DNA from: Leptospira soteropolitanensis
GTDB taxonomy: Bacteria; Spirochaetota; Leptospiria; Leptospirales; Leptospiraceae
NCBI RefSeq assembly: GCF_026151655.1
Contig: NZ_JAMQPN010000002.1
Span: 434,001-498,000, forward strand
Length of the DNA: 64,000 nucleotides
Reading direction: 5' to 3'
Shown here: positions 57,219 through 64,000 of the stretch, piece by piece
Layout of the letters: every line of letters starts with the position of its first letter
Numbering within the stretch: position 1 is the stretch's first letter
Translations under genes and position numbers: made by a program
Notes under the pieces: generated by a model
What the model was told of the DNA's origin: nothing
What the model saw: only the letters and a program-made list of their open reading frames with translations
Databases searched by the model: none

Positions 57219-60200
57219 GACCACATAACGAAATCGTATTTGAAAATGACATTGTCCGAGACCTTACCTCAATTACCCCAACCTTATTTTCCAAGCCTTA
57301 CCAAGAAGGTGATCCAGACCAATACGATGCTGATTTAGGATTATATCCTGAAGATTTGATTTCATTTATCAAAACGACTCAATTAGATGAATATGAAAAA
57401 CTAGCTAAGAAAAATGGAACTGAAACTGACAAAATTCTTTCTCGTGAAATAGCGAAGTATCTTGATATAAATGGTTCCATTCGTTCGTTTAGAAAAGGTA
57501 TCGAGTTTGTTGGATCAAAATTCAAATTAGCTTATTTCAAACCTGACAATCAATCTAACCAGAAAGCTAAAGAGCAATATGATGCGAATATCCTTAGAGT
57601 TGTACGTCAAATTCGTTACTCACCATTTCACCATGAGATGCTAGAACGGACAGGTCATGGTAGTGGAATCCTCGACTTGGTGGTATTCTTAAATGGAATT
57701 CCTATTTCAACTTTAGAATTAAAAACAGATTTCACTCAATCCGTTCATCATGCCATCAAACAATATAAAGCTGATCGTTATCCTATCAATTCTGTCACAA
57801 AAAAACCAGAACCAATCCTAGCATTCAATAGGCGGACACTCGTTCATTTTGCTGTCTCCAATGAAGAAGTTTACATGACTACTAAGCTAGAAGGAGAGAA
57901 AACAAAGTTTTTACCATTCAATAAAGGAAATGGCGAGGCTTCTGGCAATCCTCCAAATCCAAATGGTCATGCTACAGCATATTTATGGCAGGAAGTTTTA
58001 GAAAAAGAAACTCTGCTTAGAATCATAGGAAGGTTCATCCATTTACAGGATAAAGATAAAGATGGGCGAAAACTAAAGCCAGAAGATCATTATATGGTTT
58101 TTCCTAGATACCACCAATTGGATTGCGTTACTAAACTTGTACAAACAGCACAAATGGAAGGAGCGGGTCACAACTACCTCATCCAACATAGTGCAGGATC
58201 AGGAAAATCCAATTCAATTGCTTGGCTATGTCACCAACTAGCTTCTCTTACCATTCCAGAAGGCAAAGACCAAGGGAAACGACTCTTTCGAAATGTAATC
58301 GTTGTAACGGATCGAACTGTTTTAGACAGTCAATTACAAGACACCATCTACCAATTTGATCACCAAGCAGGTGTAGTTCAAAGGATTTCCAGAGATGAGG
58401 GAATTGGATCAAAATCGCAAAAATTAGCCTATGCTCTGCTTGGAAATTCACCAATCATTATTGTTACAATCCAAACCTTCCCATTTATTCTAGAAGCAAT
58501 CCAAAACGAAACTTCTTTAAAAACTTATACTTTTGCTGTAATAGCCGACGAGGCACACTCCTCTCAAACAGGAAAGACGGCATCAAAATTAAAGGACGTT
58601 CTTCAGACCGATTTATCTGATGATGAGGAATTCACAGCTGAAGACTTACTCGCTAGTAGCTTACAAAGTAGGAAATCTTCAAAAAACATAAGTTACTTTG
58701 CATTTACGGCTACACCAAAACCGAAGACTCTTGAAATCTTTGGTAGATTAAAATTCCCAAATCAACCTAAATCTAAAGAGAACACCCCTGTTCCCTTCCA
58801 TTCCTATACAATGCAACAAGCCATAGAAGAAGGATTCATACTAGATGTTCTAAAGAACTACATAACGTATGACGTGGCATATAAAATTGCAAACTTAAGC
58901 CAGGACAAGGAAGTAGATACCCAAAAAGCAAAAAATAAGATTAATAAATGGGTTCGACTCCATCCACATAACATATCTCAAAAAATTAGCATCATCATCG
59001 AACACTATAGAAAACATGTTCGACATATGCTAAATGGAACTGCCAAAGCAATGGTGGTAACTGGTTCTAGAAAAGAGGCAGTCCGATACAAATTCGAATT
59101 TGATAAATACATCAAAGAAAAGAAATACCCTGATATTCACGCACTAGTGGCTTTTTCTGGTGAGATAATTGACAAAGAATATGGGGTTGAACCTTTTACA
59201 GAAAAAAATATGAATCCAAATCTTGATGGTAAGGATTTGCGGGAAGCCTTCGATGGGAACGAATTTCAAATCATGCTCGTTGCCAATAAGTTTCTCACTG
59301 GATTTGACCAACCAAAACTCTGTGCCATGTATGTTGACAAAAAACTATCTGGAGTCGATTGTGTTCAGGCACTCTCACGATTAAATCGAATTTATCCAAA
59401 TAAAGACCAAACCTTTATATTGGATTTTGTTAATACAGTTGAAGAGATTATCGAAGCATTCTCTCCTTTTTATAAGGTAACAAATCTTTCGAATAACTCT
59501 GATCCAAATGATATATTTCTAATTAAGAATAAACTTCTCGATGCCCAAATCTTTAGCATGAATCATGTAGAAGAGTTTTCAAAAGAATACTTTCAACAAC
59601 TCGCCAATATCCAAAACAAAAAACAGTCTAAAATTACCCAAGAAAAGTTAAGTTCCATCGTTTCAGTTCCTCAAAACACCTTTAAACAAAGATATAAAAT
59701 TGCTGTCTCAATCATATCCAATGCTATGGAAATTCTCTCTCAAGCAAAACAATCGAAGATTGATCAAAGTATTCGAGAGGCAGAAAAGAATCTACACTCA
59801 GCTAAAGAGGTTAAAGCCGACTTAGATCATTTTAAAGCAGGAGTAACCAAGTTTACAGAATTTTACGATTTCATGAGCAATATCGTTGATTATGAAGATG
59901 AAGACTTAGAAAAACTCTATGTATTTCTAAAGCATCTCAAAGAAGTTCTAAAAGTAGAAGATACTTCTGAATCGCTTACTCTATCCCTTGAACTCTCCCA
60001 CTACAAAATTTATAATAAGAAAGTACATAATCCAACCCTAACAGAAACCATTCTTGATCCAGAAAAAGTTGTGATCGGAAGCGGTATCATGGAAAAGAAA
60101 AAGGAACTCTTATCTGATATTATCGATAGTATTAATGAGATTTTTGGCGAAGGAGTATCTGAAGAAGATGCTGTCGAAAAAATGTATAACTTCGGTATGT

Positions 60201-60439
60201 CTTTAGAAAATGAAGTTTTAAAAAACCAAGAAGTTCAAAATCAAATGAAGGCGGGCAATTCTATTGAACAAATTATGCTCGGAGACTATCCTAAAGCCTT
60301 AACAGAAGCAATTATGAATACGATGAATTCAAATAAAGACATCTCGGCAAAACTCTTGAATGATGAGAGATTTTTAAACAAATTTGCCAAAATAATGTTA
60401 AATATATTCATTCAGAATTTGAATAATGGTATGACTTAA
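57215..60439 (+). CDS. hsdR: Type I restriction endonuclease subunit HsdR
   Basis: The 1074-residue protein has the N-terminal nuclease domain with GILDLVVFLNGIP and LELKTD (about 150-172), then a helicase motor with HSAGSGKSNS (Walker A, about 328-337), IADEAHS (about 445) and FTATPKPKTLEIF (about 492). A second RecA-like domain carries LVANKFLTGFDQP (about 687-699) and QALSRLNR (about 718). A helical C-terminal region (about 780-1074) follows. It cuts DNA after translocation when the site is unmethylated. It ends the operon; 60440-60613 has no gene. Confidence 0.94.
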   Translation: MRPHNEIVFENDIVRDLTSITPTLFSKPYQEGDPDQYDADLGLYPEDLISFIKTTQLDEYEKLAKKNGTETDKILSREIAKYLDINGSIRSFRKGIEFVGSKFKLAYFKPDNQSNQKAKEQYDANILRVVRQIRYSPFHHEMLERTGHGSGILDLVVFLNGIPISTLELKTDFTQSVHHAIKQYKADRYPINSVTKKPEPILAFNRRTLVHFAVSNEEVYMTTKLEGEKTKFLPFNKGNGEASGNPPNPNGHATAYLWQEVLEKETLLRIIGRFIHLQDKDKDGRKLKPEDHYMVFPRYHQLDCVTKLVQTAQMEGAGHNYLIQHSAGSGKSNSIAWLCHQLASLTIPEGKDQGKRLFRNVIVVTDRTVLDSQLQDTIYQFDHQAGVVQRISRDEGIGSKSQKLAYALLGNSPIIIVTIQTFPFILEAIQNETSLKTYTFAVIADEAHSSQTGKTASKLKDVLQTDLSDDEEFTAEDLLASSLQSRKSSKNISYFAFTATPKPKTLEIFGRLKFPNQPKSKENTPVPFHSYTMQQAIEEGFILDVLKNYITYDVAYKIANLSQDKEVDTQKAKNKINKWVRLHPHNISQKISIIIEHYRKHVRHMLNGTAKAMVVTGSRKEAVRYKFEFDKYIKEKKYPDIHALVAFSGEIIDKEYGVEPFTEKNMNPNLDGKDLREAFDGNEFQIMLVANKFLTGFDQPKLCAMYVDKKLSGVDCVQALSRLNRIYPNKDQTFILDFVNTVEEIIEAFSPFYKVTNLSNNSDPNDIFLIKNKLLDAQIFSMNHVEEFSKEYFQQLANIQNKKQSKITQEKLSSIVSVPQNTFKQRYKIAVSIISNAMEILSQAKQSKIDQSIREAEKNLHSAKEVKADLDHFKAGVTKFTEFYDFMSNIVDYEDEDLEKLYVFLKHLKEVLKVEDTSESLTLSLELSHYKIYNKKVHNPTLTETILDPEKVVIGSGIMEKKKELLSDIIDSINEIFGEGVSEEDAVEKMYNFGMSLENEVLKNQEVQNQMKAGNSIEQIMLGDYPKALTEAIMNTMNSNKDISAKLLNDERFLNKFAKIMLNIFIQNLNNGMT

Positions 60440-60613
60440 GGCAGATGATTCAAGAATTTATTGACACCGAAAAAAAACTGCTCATGAAGTTTTCCAAAAA
60501 TGGCGTAGGAAAATTTAAAAGCATAGCCATCAAGAATAAAGTTCCACTTTAAAAACAAAATATACCAAGACTCATAGACTGTAAGCTTTAGAGATCTTAA
60601 TCAAGAATATACT

Positions 60614-62926
60614 TCAATAAATGGTTTTACTATTTAATTTAATAATAAAACTATTAAAATAACTTTCGTCTACGTTTACCGAATCTACATTCTTCAATAA
60701 AACAAGCAAATCCCTAATATCAGTTCTAACATCAACTAGATTACCATCTTTATTACGTTTTTCCCAGGAGTCTAAAATCAACCAAGTTATATAGAAATCT
60801 TGAAACGATCGACGAAAGGTTTTGGATTTTTTCACATTAAAGAAAGTATTTACAGCTTCCTTACTCAACTCACCCCCAATCATTTCGCCAAACTTAACAA
60901 TTAAACTTTCCGTTCTATCAATACTTTTTAAAAAACTCTCTCTTTCATGATAATTATCTTCTAATTTATTTAAATAATCCGTGATTGCTGATTTATTCTT
61001 CAAACGGCACGTAATTCTATCACTCCTAAGAAATAACCCCAAAGCTTTTTCGTAAGAACCTTCTTTATTTATTACATGTATTATATAAGACAATATTGTA
61101 ACAAGTTCTTCATTCTCCATTCGATCGGTTCGATTCCTAATATCAACATTCTCTTTACTATAAAACCAGGAAACATATTTTCCAGTTACATCCTTAATCC
61201 TGTTTATAATTTCTTTATCCACTGTAGAATTCCACATCTCAAATGAATTGTTGTTTATTGGGTAAGGCTTTTGATTTAATCTAATAAAGAGATCCGTTGG
61301 CTCGAATCCTTCATTTAAACTTTCTTCTATAATAATTTCATCAACAACAAAATCGAGGATTTTATCCTTTTCTATTTCTGACAAAGAATTATAATTAGAT
61401 GAGTTGCTATCAACCAAAATATTCAATTTTTTAAGTTTGAAATTATTATTCATTGAATATGTTAATAAATTATTTTCATTTCGGTATTGCTTACCAACGA
61501 AAGCAATTATGGCAAGCAACCTCTGTTGACCATCTATTACTTCTTTTGTTCCATCTTTTCTTTTAAAAATAAATAAAGGAGGTAAATAAATTCCCAAAAG
61601 AATACTTTCGATGATTGAAGAAGCCTTTATTTCTGAAATCTTTTCTTGCCTTTGATACGAAGGTCTAATTAAATATTTATTTGTTATTACATCCGAAAGA
61701 ATTTCCTCAATAGGTCTAGACACTGGGGAAGGTTTGTTAATTCTTAAGCTCTCGAGAATTTTAATAATATCTTTTGCATCACTATCAGATTGCCTTATTT
61801 TCTTTAAATCGTGTACAAAATCATTTTTTCTTAAAAAAATATCAAAATTTAAGCCACTAATTTTAGAGAATAATTCTGCCGTGTCTTCAAATCTTGTAAT
61901 AATTGCTTTATAGAAATAAGAATTCTCATCCGAATATTTTATATAATTTAATTTATAATGTTCATTTATCTGATTCAAAAAATTAGTATAATCAATTAAC
62001 TTCCCTTCATTTTCCAATATCAATATTGCCCACAAAAGGCATTCACTCAATAATTTATTCCCTGATATCTGAATATTTTCCTCAATAGAAGACTGAAGAT
62101 CAAAAAGAACATTTAAGCATCCTTTTAGCCTTTGAAAATCTGAAACTAAATCATCGCTATTATTAACTGCTGTTTCATATAGTATGTTAAATATCTCCGT
62201 TCTTTGTGCTCCTCTTGCATATCTGGAAATTGGAAATTTCGGAAGAACATATACTTTTCTCAAAATATCAATTATTTTTTCCTTTAAATCTTCACTTTCT
62301 ACTTCATTTGGAAAAAAACTTTTTCTTATTTTTTGATATAATTGAACATTAAAAGTTAACTCTTTTTCAATAATTTCGGACAGATCATCATTATCATATT
62401 TCGCCGAATCAACTTCAATTGAAGTGAGTGGCGTAATACCAGTATTATATCGCCTAAATATTTCCTTTTTTATTTTATCTTCTATTGTAGTATCAATTCC
62501 AACCAAAACTTCGAATTCGAAAACTCGAATATTTGCATTCCAAAAAATATCCTTAACTTCCTCTTTCAGTTTATTAAAATTTTGTTTGTCTAGAGCTGGT
62601 AATGACAATAATCCTTTTTCAGTTAATGATATATCGTTTTCGATAAATTTTTTTAAGGTTTCAAATCTTTGCCTTCCATCAATTACCTCTACCCTTGTGC
62701 CTGATTTAAACAATATTAAAGGAGGTATCTCAGTACCCAAGATAACGCTCTCAATAAAGAACGATTGTTTTACATTATCCCATACATAATTCCTTTGATA
62801 ATATGGTTTATAATCAATTCTTCTTAAGTTTCGTTCACTTAAAAGTGTTTTGATTGAAATAGTGCGAGGTGTTATTTTTAAACTATTTTTAAAAATTTGA
62901 ATAAATTGCTTACCGTTTGATGTCAT
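60614..62926 (-). CDS. Protein with two DUF262 (GmrSD-type) domains
   Basis: The 770-residue protein has a first DUF262-type module (about 25-165, with YYQRNYVWDNVKQSFFIES and VEVIDGRQRFETL) and a second (about 405-560, with IRPSYQRQEKISEIKASS and KEVIDGQQRLLAIIAFV). The DGQQR motif recalls ParB/Srx nucleotidase-type folds. No HNH (DUF1524) domain follows the second, unlike typical GmrSD proteins. The ATG at 62926 follows the AbiC-like gene by 11 bases with AAGGG as ribosome site. I infer a defence role for the pair. Confidence 0.78.
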   Translation of the reverse strand: MTSNGKQFIQIFKNSLKITPRTISIKTLLSERNLRRIDYKPYYQRNYVWDNVKQSFFIESVILGTEIPPLILFKSGTRVEVIDGRQRFETLKKFIENDISLTEKGLLSLPALDKQNFNKLKEEVKDIFWNANIRVFEFEVLVGIDTTIEDKIKKEIFRRYNTGITPLTSIEVDSAKYDNDDLSEIIEKELTFNVQLYQKIRKSFFPNEVESEDLKEKIIDILRKVYVLPKFPISRYARGAQRTEIFNILYETAVNNSDDLVSDFQRLKGCLNVLFDLQSSIEENIQISGNKLLSECLLWAILILENEGKLIDYTNFLNQINEHYKLNYIKYSDENSYFYKAIITRFEDTAELFSKISGLNFDIFLRKNDFVHDLKKIRQSDSDAKDIIKILESLRINKPSPVSRPIEEILSDVITNKYLIRPSYQRQEKISEIKASSIIESILLGIYLPPLFIFKRKDGTKEVIDGQQRLLAIIAFVGKQYRNENNLLTYSMNNNFKLKKLNILVDSNSSNYNSLSEIEKDKILDFVVDEIIIEESLNEGFEPTDLFIRLNQKPYPINNNSFEMWNSTVDKEIINRIKDVTGKYVSWFYSKENVDIRNRTDRMENEELVTILSYIIHVINKEGSYEKALGLFLRSDRITCRLKNKSAITDYLNKLEDNYHERESFLKSIDRTESLIVKFGEMIGGELSKEAVNTFFNVKKSKTFRRSFQDFYITWLILDSWEKRNKDGNLVDVRTDIRDLLVLLKNVDSVNVDESYFNSFIIKLNSKTIY

Positions 62927-62937
62927 TTGTTAAGCCC

Positions 62938-64000
62938 TTAAAAACTGTAATTTATTTCAAAACGAAACTCAAGTTTGCCTTCGTCAGAACTTAATGAATT
63001 TACGATTTCATTGCCAATAATAGATCTAAATATTGAAACAAAAAGAGTAGAATAGATTTCTAAATTTACTAATTTTTGCATCTCAGAATGATTCAGAATA
63101 TTTGCTTTATTAAATTCAATTTCATCAAAGGAGAGTGCAATGACTACCTTGTCATCATAAAATATTTTGATTAGAAATTCCATTCCAAATAAAAATGATT
63201 TTTCAGAAAAATATTTATCTTCTTCCTCTAGGTCAGATAATCTATTTATAAATTTATAAAGCGAAGAACTTAAATATTCTAAAAAAATATTAATTTCATT
63301 AATATTTAATTTATTCAAGGCATGAAAAAATTCAATTTTTTTCACACTTCGTAAATGCTTCAAAAAATGATATTTCACTACTATAGATCTAACTTTAATA
63401 CCTAAATTCGATATATAGTTGTAATAAAGCATCACCAATTCTTTTTCACTTATTTGAGATCTCAAGAGTTTAAAATATTCCTTTTTTTTATTAATATCAA
63501 TGCCACTATTTTCAATTAGTAGCATCACTCTATAAAGGGTTCGAAAATAAATAGACAATTTTTCTCGATTTAATTCAAAAAGTTCAAGAAATTTATTCTT
63601 AAGTTTTTCCAATGTTACGTTAATCGGATCTTCCTTAGTTGTACTAATAATTAGTTCTTCGATTATCTTTTCGATTATATTGTCATTTTCCAAAGATTCT
63701 CTAGAATTGTTTAAAAGAGTTAAATATGCGTAAAAATTACTATTAAAATAATTCAATTGTGCTATGGCAGATTGCTCTCGAACTTCTTCATTTTGAGATA
63801 CTGATAACTTTATCTGCTCTCGAATCAAATTTGTCTGTTCTTCAAAAATTTTTCTAGTTGCTTCTAACTCTTCCTTTTGTGCTTTAAATTCATCAATTTG
63901 ACTATGTAAAGCTTGAGTCTGTAATCCGAGATTTTGTTGATTGATATTTATGTCTCTCCTTTGCTCTTTTAATGCAACGTAGAAAAGTATTACGCCTGTT
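62938..64000 (-). CDS. AbiC-like putative phage abortive infection protein, cut by window edge
   Basis: The frame is open to the right edge, giving at least 353 residues. The visible N-terminal part has the end of a membrane segment (GVILFYVAL) and a coiled coil (LQTQALHSQIDEFKAQKEEL, and ATRKIFEEQ). The helical domain has YFKLLRSQISEKELVMLYYN and the following strands, matching putative AbiC proteins in which a membrane/coiled-coil part precedes a helical domain. The TTG at 63828 is not the true start. It is the upstream partner of the DUF262 gene. Trigger and target are unknown. Confidence 0.7.
   Translation of the reverse strand, partial: TGVILFYVALKEQRRDININQQNLGLQTQALHSQIDEFKAQKEELEATRKIFEEQTNLIREQIKLSVSQNEEVREQSAIAQLNYFNSNFYAYLTLLNNSRESLENDNIIEKIIEELIISTTKEDPINVTLEKLKNKFLELFELNREKLSIYFRTLYRVMLLIENSGIDINKKKEYFKLLRSQISEKELVMLYYNYISNLGIKVRSIVVKYHFLKHLRSVKKIEFFHALNKLNINEINIFLEYLSSSLYKFINRLSDLEEEDKYFSEKSFLFGMEFLIKIFYDDKVVIALSFDEIEFNKANILNHSEMQKLVNLEIYSTLFVSIFRSIIGNEIVNSLSSDEGKLEFRFEINYSF

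Noticed and set aside
60440..60613. Small gene after hsdR
   Set aside because: The stretch has short open codons in the plus direction (ATG at 60466) but no ribosome site or family pattern; it looks like a gene remnant or spacer.

Overview
The window looks like chromosomal DNA of a Leptospira species. This is a genus-level inference. The sequence is AT-rich, carries many lipoproteins with Leptospira-style lipoboxes, and has Rhs-type proteins with a typical Leptospira core. It also has CHASE2-cyclase, PAS-kinase and FadL-like genes of spirochaete type. I could not run any search, so family names rest on motifs I can read.

Layout. (1) 1-7232, minus strand: a conserved translation/transcription operon rimP-nusA-infB-rbfA-truB-rpsO-pnp, with pnp cut by the left edge. 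(2) 7.3-15.5 kb: divergent housekeeping and accessory genes, including a lipoprotein, NAD(P)H-hydrate repair enzyme, MarR regulator with a DUF1398 protein, tRNA-Arg(TCG), a HIT protein, and two adjacent PPK2-family genes that look like a split two-domain enzyme. (3) 15.5-23.8 kb: a decaying array of truncated Rhs tips. Each has a different C-terminal domain followed by an overlapping small lipoprotein gene, and the cassettes share a repeated 5' flank and GC-rich palindromic elements. (4) 24.2-46.9 kb: mostly intact core genes. These cover signalling (a PAS protein without ATPase domain, an MCP, a CHASE2 adenylate cyclase, a five-PAS histidine kinase), envelope and lipid functions (M48 peptidase, FadL-like porin, NlpC/P60, two patatin proteins, one with a cyclic-nucleotide domain), ruvA, a membrane TPR protein, and an ABC/ROK/HIT/flippase-like gene run ended by a strong terminator. 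(5) 47.4-64.0 kb: an accessory and defence region. It holds a transposase, small lipoprotein fragments, an unlabelled PD-(D/E)XK-like gene lacking an ATG/GTG/TTG start, a complete type I restriction-modification operon (hsdM-X-hsdS-Y-hsdR), and a two-gene unit of an AbiC-like membrane protein plus a protein with two DUF262 domains, cut by the right edge.

How the parts work together. The minus-strand operon makes ribosome assembly, initiation and RNA-decay factors. The Rhs array looks like a store of toxin tips with candidate lipoprotein immunity partners, several now broken. The right-hand region looks like an anti-phage island. Its most testable features are a nine-C tract in hsdS, where loss of one C creates an immediate stop, and the coupled AbiC-like/double-DUF262 pair.
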